This document shows, in pieces, positions 25,080-37,897 of a stretch of DNA of 64,000 nucleotides. Made by a program: the position numbers and the translations under genes. The DNA is taken from the NCBI RefSeq assembly GCF_000972845.2, contig NW_020860793.1:624685-688684 (forward strand), written 5' to 3'. Origin of the DNA: Larimichthys crocea (lineage: Eukaryota; Chordata; Actinopteri; Sciaenidae). Within the stretch, counting starts at the first letter, position 1. Each line of letters starts with the position of its first letter. Under the pieces are notes generated by a model. That model saw nothing but the letters and a program-made list of their open reading frames with translations, did not search any database and had not been told where the DNA came from.

Positions 25080-25830
25080 GGGGTTGAGGATTGTGCATAA
25101 ATCAGACGTGACATAACATATTCACAGTGTGACTATAACATGGACAGAACATTAAATGACAAAACACAGTACAACTTATGATAATATATGTGAAATGCCA
25201 TCACATAACATGACAAAACATATGACAAGAGATGACATGAACTATCTTATAATGTGATGTGATATGACATAACACGGCATACATATATGGCAGGAGACAG
25301 CATGATATCATGTGAAATTACATGACGCAAGACAATTCATGTTAAGTGTCAAGACATATCATGACAGGACATCTTATGTTGTGATGTGACATAACATGAC
25401 AAGGTAGTGTGAGGTGCTATGACATCTTATGATGTGAGATAAAACAAATTGTCATAATGTAATATGACATGACATAAGTATATGGAATCATATCTTACAA
25501 TGTGTGAGTTGAAATATGTAATGTGACTTGAACATGAAACATTGCACATGATGTTAAACATGATATGACATTACATGATATGAGATGATATGTTGTGAGA
25601 TGAAACAACATCTGATAAATATGATTAAATAACAGCATGGTATAACATGATATGATGTGACATGACACAGCATAATATCATGACGTGAAACAACATAATA
25701 TGTTTTGTCATGTTGTATGATTAATATGATGACACTATGTAAAGTGACATTATGTAACATGTTATGACATGACATGACATGACATGACATGACATGACAT
25801 GACATGACATGACATGTCTTGACACAAAGT
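25080..25830 (+). repeat. Degenerate TGACA pentanucleotide satellite with a pure core
   Basis: About 750 bases are dominated by variants of TGACA/ACATG units (ATGACATAACATG and similar). A pure run of the pentamer lies at about 25765-25815. The gradation from pure core to degenerate flanks suggests an old expanding microsatellite. Open frames across it (MSCHVMSCHV repeats on the minus strand) are artefacts. Confidence 0.85.
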
Positions 25831-27430
25831 ATAACATGTTATAACATCACATGAGGACAGTTGCATGTGCTGTGTGGTGTTGGACAGGTGTTTGCAGCTG
25901 TGTAGCTCACAGTGTGGAGTGCAGGCTGCTGCAGTGTAAATGATGTGTTGGTGGGTGTTGGGATGTTATCGACAGTCTCTGGGTGGAGTGATGAGCGTGG
26001 GAGCTGCACTGAAAGAGCATTATAGCCTGTAGCCCGTTCACTTTACAATTCATTACACTTCCAAGGACAAACGACTGCTAAATAACTCTGTCTGCCTCTC
26101 TCTCTGTCTCTGTCTCTGTCTCCCACACTCACTCTGATCCATCATCATAAAATAACAAGAGTAAAGACAACAAAAACACACACTTATTTTCTATTCAGTT
26201 ACTAATAATTATATCCCCTTTATCATTGGAAAATATGATACAAATAAACAAAAATATAGTCAGACCCTCTTCTTCAGTTCTTTGTTATTCAAAAAAAATT
26301 CATAAAAAAATACATTTTCTATAACAAGTAACATATGGTGAGATTGTTGTGGTTTTGTTATTTTATTTTACATTGCCTTTTGTGTTGCCTGTTTTCTCCA
26401 GCCAATAATCAGACCAAATTTCCATGAATGTTTTGACATACATCTCTGTATCTAACCTGCTCTGTAGGTACCAAAAATATTAATATGTATAATATATCTA
26501 CCTATTATATATATATAAAATAGTATGTGTTATGTGACTCTGTAAAAACTAGTTTCTATTTTCTTTAAAACATCCTCAGAATCTTTTAAAAAGATTACTG
26601 AATGCTCCAAAAAAAATAAAAAAAATTTCTTGAGGACTTGTGGAAAATATTATAAAATGTTGATAGAAATAACCCCTTAAAAGCCATTCAAGGCAATTAT
26701 TCATTTTATGGGTCTGTACTAATCATTTCCAAGGACATTTTCAAAACTAATGTGGTCCTAATTAATTAAAGGGAGAATATTCATATATTCATATTCATTC
26801 ATTACTTAATTATTCCTCAAAACGTTGTACTCCACATACTGTATTGTAATCTTACAACAAATTTCAAATTTTTGAATGTTTGGACTACAAGTCTCTCCAG
26901 GTAATACACTAACAATTATTTAGAACTAATTCATTCAAGTGAATGATTGATTGATATAGTTACTTCAAGAGAATTTCTATCACTGAGCTGAGGATGAAAT
27001 ATTGTAAAAGGCAGATAGTTTGTCAGTATTTTGCACATTCCTGCACAAAACGTTACAGTCATTTGAATAATGGACACATTGTAGATGTTTTTACATTTTT
27101 TAAATGTAAAAACATTATTGTCTATTTATTTTTGATTTACAGTACTTGCTTTCATATTTATTTGTATTTTCTCATACTTTTGTACCAATATGGCAAATTC
27201 CTTATATGTGGAAACTTACTTGACAATAAACCTGATTGAGATTGGGAGAAAAGAAGGTTGAGGAGAACGAAAAGGAAGAGAGGAGGAGGAGGAGCAGGAT
27301 GGGTAGTTGGGCAGATGTTGCTTTGTTTAAAGACTGTTGTGTAATTAAGGACAGAAGAACAGAAGCCTGACCCATTTTCTCCTTTTGATCAGCTGTCAGT
27401 AAGACAGGCAGGGGGTCTGCTGAGGGACGA
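25831..27430. other. AT-rich intergenic stretch
   Basis: No gene is supported. It contains an AT-rich core and the inverted repeat at 27085. A retroposon-like AATAAA tail ends near 27239. Confidence 0.6.
27085..27115. repeat. Short perfect inverted repeat (14-bp arms)
   Basis: ATGTTTTTACATTT at 27085-27098 and its complement at 27102-27115 are separated by three T. The stretch that follows ends in TTGACAATAAACCTGATTGA near 27217, a tail seen in fish retroposons, so the hairpin may belong to a retroposon 3' region. Confidence 0.6.
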
Positions 27431-27432
27431 CC

Positions 27433-27471
<39 letters not shown>

Positions 27472-27486
27472 ATGTCTGTCTGTCTT
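27431..27486 (+). repeat. CTGT tetranucleotide microsatellite
   Basis: Roughly 13 CTGT units with one TATG interruption, directly before the polypurine tract. Confidence 0.95.
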
Positions 27487-27540
27487 GTGGTGGTTTGCCA
27501 GGCGGCTGCTATTTCATGCTCCACCTGACATTCCACAATA

Positions 27541-27960
27541 CAGAGAGAGGAGGTGGGAGGTAAAAGAGGAGAAAGACAGAGAACAGAAGAATAGATCGAG
27601 AAAAATGGGAGGAACAGCTGGGCGAGGAAGGGGAGGTGAGGATGAAAAAGAAGGAAGGGGAGATGGAGAAAAGGGGCGAGACAGGGATGAGGAAAGGGAA
27701 AAGAAGACGAGGAGGAGGTGGAAAGAAAAGAGATAAAGAAAGATGAGGAACAAGAGGGAAAGGAGGGGATGATGATGGAAGAATTGGAAGGTGGAGGAGA
27801 TGTAGAGAAATGGAAGAGGTTTAGGAAAGGAGGGATGAAGTAATGAGTGATAGGATGGGTGGGGGTTAAGGAGGCGGGGGAGGGAGACAGTAAAGGAGCA
27901 GCTGCAGGGAGACGATGGGGAGAAAGAAGAGGCAGAGGAGGAAGTGACAGAGTTTGGAGT
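27541..27960 (+). repeat. Long polypurine (GGA/GAA) tract
   Basis: About 420 bases are overwhelmingly A and G on the plus strand, with scattered pyrimidines. The open frames on both strands (Glu/Lys/Arg-rich or Ser/Pro/Leu-rich) follow from this bias and are not genes. Confidence 0.85.
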
Positions 27961-28461
27961 CAATATGTAAATAAATGCTGACATCACTGCCAGGTAGTGA
28001 CTAAAGCTCCGCCCCCCACAGAAAATTTATTTTATAATTTCAAAAATATGAAACCAATCTCTTGAGATTATACAAACGAGCGTCTGATAAAAAAATTTAA
28101 AAAATCCTCATTTTAATAAGGATTAAAAACCAAGGTCATTTTTACTAGCATCCAATAACTACAGCTCCCATGAGTCTTAGCCACAAGTTTGCTTTTAAGT
28201 CCTCAAAGTTTCCCAACACTTTTTCCCATAAAGTCACTAACAAATCAATACACACACTCAGATATTTAGCTTATAGTTGGATCATATTATAGTTAGTTAT
28301 ATTTAGATATTTGATATATTTTTAGACTTAATCACACTGGTTTAAATTCCTAAAGCAGCTGGTCACTGCTGCTCACACAGTAATAGTTAATTAGTTGAGG
28401 ACTACTTTCAGTAGCGGATTAATCCACATTTGGTGCTCTGACTATATGGGGCAGCAGGACG

Positions 28462-28463
<2 letters not shown>

Positions 28464-28524
<61 letters not shown>

Positions 28525-28525
28525 A
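28464..28525 (+). repeat. GT dinucleotide microsatellite
   Basis: About 30 GT units with one AT interruption. Confidence 0.95.
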
Positions 28526-29730
28526 GTCCAAATAAACTACAGTGTGTGTTCACAGTAATGAAGGAACACGTCAGCCAGTGTACCGTTGTGGATAACTGGT
28601 GTGTTTGTTTGTTTGTGTGTTTTTTAAATATTTTTTGGGCAACATTGATGAGATACTGTATATCAAAAATATATCAGGCTTTGATAGTTCTGGGTCTGCA
28701 CATGGATTTATTGACAATAAGAAAGATATAGAATATCACTAGACTTGATAATCAATGTGTCTCACTGCACTTTACAAACAATGCAAAAAAAAATGTTAGA
28801 AAATGTAAAATATGAATTGAATGTAATGTGTAACAATAATGTCAGCACACAGACTTGAGTTGTAATTTCTTTAGCACGATGTAAAGCTGAGTTCATGTAT
28901 TTATGTGGAGACTGTTTGGAGCGAATAAAACATTTATTTGAACATTTAAAGATGATATTAAAGACAGAAGTAAAAGTGGGCGAGTTGTTTGCAGACTTCA
29001 GTCACAGATTAACTGACGGACTCAGCTCAGATAATCATTAGCCTGTTTGTCTTCTCTCTGCTCAGTCATTACATTTACATTTCCCCGCTCGCCTTCTTTC
29101 CTTTATGTAACTTTGTATGTCAGATACATTTTGAACCTGCGTTACGACACAGCTGCTCATACTGTGAATTTCTTACACGATTGAATTACATTTTCTTTAA
29201 GACACATTATTTTTAATTCTGTGTTTTGTTTCCTTTTACATCCTGTTATAATGTTATAACAAGTTAAAGAAGCCTAAACCATAAATAATGAGTTATTTCT
29301 TTATGTTTTTTTTTTTTTTGGCATTTAAAAAGTATTTCATGTATTTTTTATTTAAAAAAAAAAAATTGTGAATCATTTCTAAGTTTATATTAACAGCACT
29401 GTTTCAGAATGAATTCAAATGTGTAAAGTGAAGCGATTTTAGATGTGTAGAAACAGTCAGCATCATGTATATTTGATGTTTAATGTCATTGTAAGAGTTG
29501 CATTTGTTCACTTTGACACAGTGAGAAACAAGAAGTGTTTCACCAAGTCACAGACAGAAAGAAAACAGTACAAATGAAATAATGAATTACACCACAAGTG
29601 TTCCACAGACTCCACGCTGCAAACAGTTTTAAAGGACAGAAGGAGGCAGAAGTTCACAGAGCTTCCTCCTGTTCACAGAGGCCGCTTGTCAAATGTGAGT
29701 AAAGCTGCAGAGCTGCAGGTTGATCAGGAC

Positions 29731-29743
29731 AGCCCCCCCCCCC

Positions 29744-29790
<47 letters not shown>

Positions 29791-30065
29791 GTGTCTGTCT
29801 GTCTGTCCCGGGCCATCTGCTGTGTACAGAGCAGCAGTATTGATCTGCAGCTTTGTGCTGGAGACCACATGCTAATCTATAGCGTTAGTGACAAACACTG
29901 CTCCGCTTTGCCTTGCATCTGTCCCACTGACTCTCTCTCTCTGTCTCTCTCTCTCTCTGTCTCTCTCTCTCTCTCCTCTCAATATAACCAGTGTCATCCT
30001 CCCTCTCTCTCTCTCTCTCTTGCTTTCCCCCTCTCTCTCTCTCTCTCTCTCTTTCTCTCACTCTA
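29731..30065 (+). repeat. Compound C-run, TCTG and CT microsatellite region
   Basis: A run of about 11 C at 29733 is followed by TCTG units to about 29800. After a unique segment (29806-29930, which includes a TATTGATC at 29838), interrupted TC arrays follow to about 30062. Confidence 0.9.
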
Positions 30066-30122
30066 AATGACCCAGCAGTTTTTGGACGAGGGTCCATCTG
30101 TCCGGCTGTAAACTCTTCCTGC

Positions 30123-30152
30123 ACCTCCTCCTCCTCCTCCTCCTCCTCCTCG
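30123..30152 (+). repeat. TCC trinucleotide microsatellite
   Basis: About nine CTC/TCC units. A similar short array is at 31288-31315. Confidence 0.9.
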
Positions 30153-30154
30153 TC

Positions 30155-31285
30155 CTGCAGTGGTTGGTTGCTGGTGAGTCCTGTTCGATGTGTTTTGGTG
30201 TTTACAGGCAGCCATGTTGAGTGTTAAATATAAAGAACATGCTGATGAGCTGAAGCAGAAAGAGTGAGTTACTGAGTTTTATGGAGATAAATACAAATCA
30301 ACAGAATTATAAAGAAGTAGAGAAATGTGTAGAGGGATTGTAGAGTTTACACATATATTTAGATATTTCTACAGGGTCTATATATAAAGATAACTATTGA
30401 TATAGATATGTGTGTGTGTGTGTGTGTATTATTAGTAGAGATATAATAAGTCATTAAAATGAATAGTATACATAGATTTGTAGACTTTATAAAGACATAT
30501 TTTGAAGTAAAACAGCTGTAGTGTACTAATATATAGAGTTACACAAAGTGGTATTTTTATATATTTATATTTGATAAAATTCTGAACTGCATTTAAACAT
30601 ATGCAAATAAAATAGTTTTATAAACATATTTATATAGTACATAGTAGAGTTATAGCGAAATACACAGTCAAAAAAATATATTCTTATATTTTAAATGCTT
30701 CTATTAAGGATCATTTATAATATAATTAGTGCAGACCATTTAAGCACAGAAACAAATACATAAACATACATAAATAGCGACAGTACAAAGGTTTGTATAA
30801 GCAGATTTAGATAAATATACAGCAAACACCTCTAGTCTGAAGCATAGCTATATACTTCAAAACCGAAATATATAGAAACATAATAGAGCTTTCTAAATGC
30901 ATGTGTATACAGATAATGCACAGCAGGTGCATATAAATAGATAACAGACATATTGAGAAATTTATTAGAGATGTAGAGAGAAGTAGAAATTTAATTTGAA
31001 GGAATATAAATACATGACACAGAAATTTAAAGGGTATACATGAAGTGAAACACTGTGAGATAGAGATGAATATGAAAATAAATAAAAATGATTTATAAAG
31101 ATATGGAGAGTAAGTCTAGAGATTAGCGTATGGAGATGTAATAATATAATGGTAATAATAGTGTTTCTGGACACTTATGTCCTATACTCAGGAAAAGCAG
31201 AGAAAAGTGAGGCACACTTTCATCATCTTCCTTCTATCCTCTGTCCTTCTTCCACCTTCTCTCCCTTTTCTTTTTTCTTTTCTTC
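30155..31285. other. Very AT-rich intergenic stretch with TATA-like iterations
   Basis: ATATAGATA/ATATTTATA-type words recur through 30330-31150. No coding potential is seen. Confidence 0.6.
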
Positions 31286-31379
31286 TTATTCCTCCTCCTC
31301 CTCCTCCTCCTCCTCTTTCTCTTCCTCCTTTATTCTCTTCAAGTCTTTTCAAACTTTTTGGACCTGCTGCCTCTATTGT

Positions 31380-31560
31380 CGGGGTTCTGTTGGCCGTGAA
31401 ATCGGCTTTTAATTGGAACACAATGGCCGCGTGCAGAGCCGACCCGCTGTATTCAAATGTGACTGCACGCCATTATCACTGCGTTTCCAATTTTAAATAA
31501 ACACTCATTTAACTGCCTTTCATCTCACTCCTTTATGAATATTTGTACATTATTCATTGT
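31380..31560. promoter_or_regulatory. Candidate conserved non-coding element between the genes
   Basis: Unique, GC-balanced sequence beginning GGGGTTCTGTTGGCCG with homeodomain-like CTTTTAATTGG and a TTATGAATATT octamer-like stretch. It directly follows a CT-rich simple repeat. No coding frame is supported. Confidence 0.3.
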
Positions 31561-31829
31561 ACATTCTTGAGCTGCTGCTAAACTCCAGCCAAGAAAACAG
31601 ACATTTAAATTGCTGACTGACAATTCTGAAATCACTTTTAATGCAACCAAAATACCTCACAACCTGCAGGAGAAATTCATCCTGAAGTTTTATGATTTAT
31701 TATCATCCTGAACTACCACAACAAAAACAGAAAGGCGTAAAAAAGAAAAGTAACTGCAGTGTTTAACTGGTGCTTTCATGCTTTAAAACTATATGATGTT
31801 GAATTATTTTCTTTCACATTCATTTCTTT

Positions 31830-32150
31830 ATTTCTAAGGACAGTGCACATTAATAGTGCACATTAATCAGCATTTCTGTAAACATTAGCCTGCTAGCTCA
31901 TTTTAGCTGCAGTCCTCTGACAAGAGATGAAATACAATACAAATACAAACAACGACAAAAGCAACACATTCAGCAAACATGGAGCACAAATCATGCAGAA
32001 CGACAGGAAGAAGCGCGACACTGATGCAGCAACACAACAACCACAAACACCGTTCAATACATGCAGCCATGCAAAGCAGGGGGAGCACTGGTAATGAACA
32101 GTGTGCATGCACACACAGTACTAAGCTGTTATTAACCAGGAGTATTCATG
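31830..32150 (+). repeat. Dispersed repeat relic
   Basis: GGACAGTGCACATTAAT occurs twice in tandem form, followed by CAGCATTTCTGTAAACATTA and CTAGCTCATTTTAGCTGCAG, an order I recall from a common fish repeat. Short ORFs on both strands here have no recognisable domain. Confidence 0.45.
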
Positions 32151-33065
32151 TTAATAAGATGCTCATAGAAATAGTTTATAAGTTGGTAAAATGATGATAT
32201 GACACATCAGAACAAGTGAGCCATGCAGAAATATTAATGCCACATCCACAGTAGAATAAATGTGTCCATACATATACAGTACAATACAATACGAAACAAT
32301 ACAATCAATACCCTTACAATAATAAGATCAATTCTCCATAATTTGAGTGACTAATACTAAACCTCATATTATAAAAGGTGTTTTTTATATAAGTTGATCA
32401 GGCCCAGCTGTAGACAGGCCACCCCATTCATCTCTCTCATAATATTACTAAAAAAAAAAGTGTTTCAATCATTTTCATATTTTTTATTTTTATTTTTTTA
32501 TTTGTTAAGTCAACCATTTATTTATTTATTTTTGTAAGAAAATAATTAATTCCTGGCCAATCATATGGCTATGGCTTTGAAGAAGTCCAAATTAAAAATT
32601 GAGCATGAAAAGACTCAAAAACGCGTATTTATGAGTTAGAATTGATTAAATTTAAATTTGTAATGTAAGTTGTAAAATCCCCAAATTTCCCTAAAAATGA
32701 CACAGGACGTGATTTAAATGAAGGCCATTCAAAAGAATTCATTTGCAGCTACAGTTATTTAATTCAGCACTGTGTAACTATTAAAATATATATTTCTGTT
32801 TGATTTTTACAAAGTGTTTTAACCATAGACAGTAAAGCTTTAATTTAATGTGACATTTTAAAAACTTGGTGCAGCTGTTCAAATAATCAGGAAACACATT
32901 TAAAAATGTGAAAACAAAAAGACTGAACACTGTATTTTTGTCATTTCTAACAAGATGGGGGTCTGAAAATATATCAAGTGAAATAATCATTTTTAGTCAG
33001 GATATATTCACATCATTAAAGGGCTCCATCGTCTTCCCTCATTAAGCTCAGCTGACAGTTTGAGT

Positions 33066-33115
<50 letters not shown>

Positions 33116-33313
33116 ATATATTTTTTAGCAAACATCAGAGAGAACATGGCCACAGGCAGAGGCAGCTCATGCTAATTCAGATCAATATTAGTGATGAATT
33201 TCCATGTGAGCTCAGTTTCCTCTCAGAGAAGTAGCTCAGTGATCTGAGGGCAGCTTTACTCTTCATCTGTGCACATTAGTCAACACAGCAGAATATTGTG
33301 TGTGTGTGTTTGT

Positions 33314-33350
<37 letters not shown>
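33066..33350. repeat. CA array (33066-33113) and interrupted GT array (33298-33350)
   Basis: A CA array of about 24 units is followed 185 bases later by an interrupted GT array in opposite sense. The DNA between contains a GATCAATA motif at about 33179-33186. Confidence 0.92.
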
Positions 33351-33513
33351 CAGTCAAGTATATATGGTGTAAATCCACAATCAGACCAAAGCAGCTGAAA
33401 ATGTGAATTTACTGTCTTTCTGTTACCGTGCTGAGGTCACGTCCTCCACATGAGAAGAGCAGCCTCCATTTTCTCATTTAAAGATACCAGTTAATCCTTT
33501 ATTCCTCTCCATG

Positions 33514-33514
<1 letters not shown>

Positions 33515-33594
<80 letters not shown>
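33515..33594 (+). repeat. GT dinucleotide microsatellite, about 40 units
   Basis: This is an uninterrupted TG array of about 80 bases, the longest dinucleotide array in the window. Confidence 0.97.
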
Positions 33595-33596
<2 letters not shown>

Positions 33597-35904
33597 CATG
33601 TCGGTTCGTTCTGACATTTTGACAAACATATTTTAAGAAACACTTGTGGTTAAATGAAGGTCTGAACTTTAAACTGAGAGCACTGTTATCTTTTCAACAA
33701 CATCACTATGACACTGCTACCAGAACACAAGATCTCATGCTGGAATTTTAGTTTTGATGATTTAAGGCGAACAATAAATTTAAGAAGACACAGTCAGTAT
33801 CATCAGAATGAAACACTAAAATAATGATGTACACAAACTAAATGACACACAGAGGGAAATATTACTGACTGGCCAATGAATACACACCAAACACAATAAC
33901 TAAAAGAACTACAAATAACACAGTTTGCAGCCAACTCAACATTCACTGAGAACAACATAGAAATGAGTCTGAACTAGACGTGCAAGATGAACTTCCCCCC
34001 TGTTTTATCAGATACTTGGTACAGTCCTGGCTCCTTAAACACTGCTCGTCAATAACTTTATTGGTCTAGAGAATAAAAACAGACACTCTGATCAGTCAGC
34101 TGGATTCATTTCCTAGAACAGAATTTTTCAGGAACCTTTAGCTGATAGAGAGACAGAGCAGTGACCCTCTACTACATACTGTATATTCTATCAAATTCTG
34201 TTGTATATTAAACAATAACATGAACATGTAGTGCTCCCTCACACAATGTGTGTATGTTGTTTAAATCATTATAATTATTATTTTCTAATAAACTGATGAC
34301 AGAACATGAGCGTTCCTGCATGATTATTTAATGTCCTCTGGCATGTTGCTCTTTTAATCATAACATTTGATTTATTGATTTCCTCTCGGACCAAAGACTG
34401 TGCCGACAATCAGATGCAGACTGAGGGTTTGTGAGTGTTCACACCTCTGATCAAAGAGAAGCAGAAGAAGAAGAAGAAGAGCTGCATTAATATTTCATAT
34501 CTCCACACAGTTGAATCAGAGTGGACAGCAGATTAGCAGAGCTGTTTCATGTGCCAGAACAGATTCACATCTTCCCTCACAGTTACAGAAACACTGTGTT
34601 TTGATCGCATGTGATAAAAATCATAATTTTTCGATTTAGCCAATCACCTCAGACCGTTTCTCTCTGGCTCCAGACTGATGTCCCGTCCTCTATGAGTTTA
34701 TGATAACTGCTTGTAACTTTTTATTTTGTGAGTGTGAATTCATTTTAGCACATGACACTGTATGTGATGCACACCGTGTTATTTTATTTATTATTATTCT
34801 AAATTGTCATTTCTCCTCAGCATTCTTCAAAGACACTGAAATTATTCAACATGGCATTATTTCACAATTTAAAAAAAATCTAATTCCAGATTTTTTTTTC
34901 CTCTTTCTTCGCTTGAATATTGAATTGATATATTTATTGATTATTTATTTACTTGATCTCCACACATACATACATAAACACAGATACTAAATGTAAACAT
35001 TTATCTGCTTATCTATGATATGTGTATGATATATCATTACAAACAATAAAAACATACATGTAAAAAAAGATCAAACAGAAACTCTGCCATATAACATAAC
35101 ATATATAAAAAATATGATTGAATGCCATATAAAATAAAGGTTGCACCATGAAATATTACAGTATTTCACTGTACAATTAACAGTCTCTAATATAAAATAT
35201 TTTATTCTGTACAAATTCCTTTAAAATGATGTATGAATATATGTTTTCTATGAAATATGACTGTGTTTTAACATCATTAAAGCTAGTTGTTTTTTATGTT
35301 TATTTATACTTTTTAGCCAAATAATTTTTATTCATTGACTTACTCTATTAATTGTTTATTAAACTGCACTGACCTCATTTCCTCCTTCAGGAAGGAAAGT
35401 TTTTATTTTTATTTTTTTAGTCCAGACGATCACAGCGATGTAAAGAACATTTACAGTTCATGTTCCATTTGCGTGATCTTATTTTCACGTTCTCTGGACT
35501 TCAGTCGAGTTTGTTGTTGCTCTCTGGTCATATTTCAGCGGTGACTTTTTGTCTCACACAGATCAATAAAGTTTCAGCGTTCCAAACATGATTTTGTCAT
35601 GTCAGTCATAAAAAAAATCTGAAGTTAGCATCACCAAACTATCTGACATTAATTACACGTTAGTGTTTTTACAGGAAGTCAAACACAGATACAGTGAAAA
35701 TCGTTGATGTTCCATTTTTCTTACAATCTTTCATTTTCATTCATTTCATTTATTTGACATCTTCATCATCAGACTGCAAATATCAAACGTATAAAAGTTT
35801 TTAAATCGCTTTATTCAAATAAAAATAATCCCAATCTGTAAGATGTTAACTCCTGCAGTTTTTCTTTTGTTACCAGCTGCTGACATGGAGCAGTGGGGCT
35901 AAAA

Positions 35905-35977
35905 GGGTCAGAGGTCAGAGGTCAGCCACCCCCGGCGCACGCCATCTGACCTTATTCATTTACATACGTGCTGACCT
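35905..35977 (+). promoter_or_regulatory. Nuclear receptor half-site cluster (tandem DR1 array)
   Basis: GGGTCA-G-AGGTCA-G-AGGTCA at 35905-35924 forms two overlapping DR1 elements. Opposite-strand half sites TGACCT follow at 35947-35952 and 35972-35977. The stretch 35880-36010 is GC-balanced and repeat-free between AT-rich flanks. It lies about 13 kb upstream of the onecut2 start. Confidence 0.45.
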
Positions 35978-36413
35978 ACATCCTCGTGACAGGCGTTGTC
36001 TGTATCTTTTAAAGTGAAGAGGAAGATGAAAGATTTTCTGAATTTTAACATAAAAAATTAGTTCTGTGTATATTTCTACATTTTATATTTGATTTCTTCA
36101 ACTGCTTGTCATTTATGTGCTAATAATAAATAATGACATCATTCATCAGTAGGAGATAGTGATTGGACACACACACACATACACACATTTTGTGAAAACG
36201 CAAAGAGGTTGCACATCTAAAAAAACGTTGCTATTATTTCATTGCAAAGATTATTCTGTGTCGACAACTTTTGAAGACAACAGTCAAAACTGTTGATTTC
36301 AAAACTATAAAAAAGAAGAATTTTTTTGTCATCATTTTTTGCAGTGGTTTAAAGGTTCCCTGACCTCTGAGGATGATCAGTGCACCACACTCCATAAAAC
36401 CAACAGCTGACTG

Positions 36414-36417
<4 letters not shown>

Positions 36418-36458
<41 letters not shown>
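36418..36458 (+). repeat. GT dinucleotide microsatellite
   Basis: About 20 GT units followed by a short CTT run. Confidence 0.95.
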
Positions 36459-36461
<3 letters not shown>

Positions 36462-36639
36462 CTTCTTCTTCTTCTATCTTTATGTGGGGTTTAGTTTTAG
36501 ATCTGTATTTCAGAGATGACATTTTACTTAGGTCCAGTGTGTTAGATATTTTTTGTTTTGTTTACTTAATTTGGCAGAAATGTAATATAATATTTCTAAT
36601 TATGTTTTCATTATTATAATCACCTGAAAATTAGAACAA

Positions 36640-36825
36640 ACTTTTTATATCTACAAACATCTTGGGTCCTCTTCCATGGAGTCTGCCATGTTCCTACAGT
36701 GGCTCCAGGGTCCTTGGCAGTTTCACCTCTGTGCTTGGTTCAGTCAAAAGGTTTCAGTTGGATGAAATCTGCAATCTTGTTGCTAGATGCCACTAAATTC
36801 TCCACACCGCTCCTTTAAGTGAGGA
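36640..36825 (-). repeat. Dispersed teleost repeat, reverse copy of the 60560 family
   Basis: Read on the minus strand, AGCGGTGTGGAGAATTTAGT, GGCATCTAGCAAC and the AACATGGCAGACTCCATGGA block match the family at 60560, whose 3' half is missing here. Confidence 0.7.
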
Positions 36826-37083
36826 TACTTTGTCTCAGCATACGCAAAAGATACAAACACTGATCTGAGGCCTGTCGATTGGCTAACTGGAGACTACATG
36901 GTTTGGGAGTTTGGCTTCGTTACACAACATTTCTGTGAAGAATAAAATAGATTCATTAGGTTTAACTAATATAAATGAAATAATAAATAATTCTAACTGT
37001 AGCCAGAAATATAAATATATGAACAATTATAAATGAGCAGGACACATTCTATTCAGTCTATTTTCAACATGTGAACACCCTAC

Positions 37084-37102
37084 ACACACACACACACACA
37101 CA

Positions 37103-37150
<48 letters not shown>

Positions 37151-37221
37151 GGTTAAAGGTCACAGAAAGGGGTCTGGCCCTTGTGCAACGTGGACAAATC
37201 ACTGTTTACTGTTGATAATAT

Positions 37222-37255
<34 letters not shown>

Positions 37256-37265
37256 CACACACACA
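37084..37265 (+). repeat. Paired CA microsatellites
   Basis: CA arrays at 37084-37148 (one CCCA interruption) and 37203-37265 flank a 55-base unique segment. Confidence 0.93.
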
Positions 37266-37897
37266 GACAAACACACTTTTTTCTGATAGACCTCATCGTT
37301 ACCACCGCAGTCATCAGCTTTAGGGCGCTTTCACAGACTTTTATTGCAAGAAAAGCACGAGGAGTAAACGTCATGTGGACCGAGAGCTAACTTATTGATC
37401 AGAGTTTTGGTGATGTCATCCTGAATCATCAGCACTTCACGGACCCACATGGAAACAAACAAACTGATGCCTTATGGGTCATGCTGCTTCAATACGTCTT
37501 ATGCGTTCATTATTTTCCCTTGTGGTCACAATATGCTGATGGAGCATAACCACATTATGAATATTAATAGGGCAATTAACAGAAACAAAAACAAAATTTG
37601 AAATTAATACTACCTGTCAACTGCCAAACACAGGGTAGGTGTTGATGTGTGTGTGTAAAAAAAATTCAGGTCACCTGCCACCATAGTAGATTTGAAAGTA
37701 GCAGTTTGGATATTTTGAAGTGGGGAGGTGTGAGGTATTTATGCACATATGTCAGTGTGTTACCTACAGTAGATGACAGTCAGTTTGGAGAAGCAGACAG
37801 GGATCCCGGCACAGAAAGCACTGCTGAGGACAGGGTCAGTAGAAAACATATTCTAGCCACATGAAAAAGGCCCAACTCAAAAATTCAATATCTGGCT

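Larger units (their letters stand above)
32151..35880. other. Intergenic stretch, AT-rich, with GT/CA arrays
   Basis: The dinucleotide arrays at 33066-33594 are listed separately. The rest is AT-rich sequence without recognisable genes or repeats. GATCAATA occurs near 35560. Confidence 0.6.

Noticed and set aside
25554..25805. Minus-strand MSCHVMSCHV repeat protein
   Set aside because: It is a translation of the TGACA satellite.
27514..27987. 157-codon Ser/Pro-rich minus-strand frame
   Set aside because: It is the complement of the polypurine tract; composition alone explains it.
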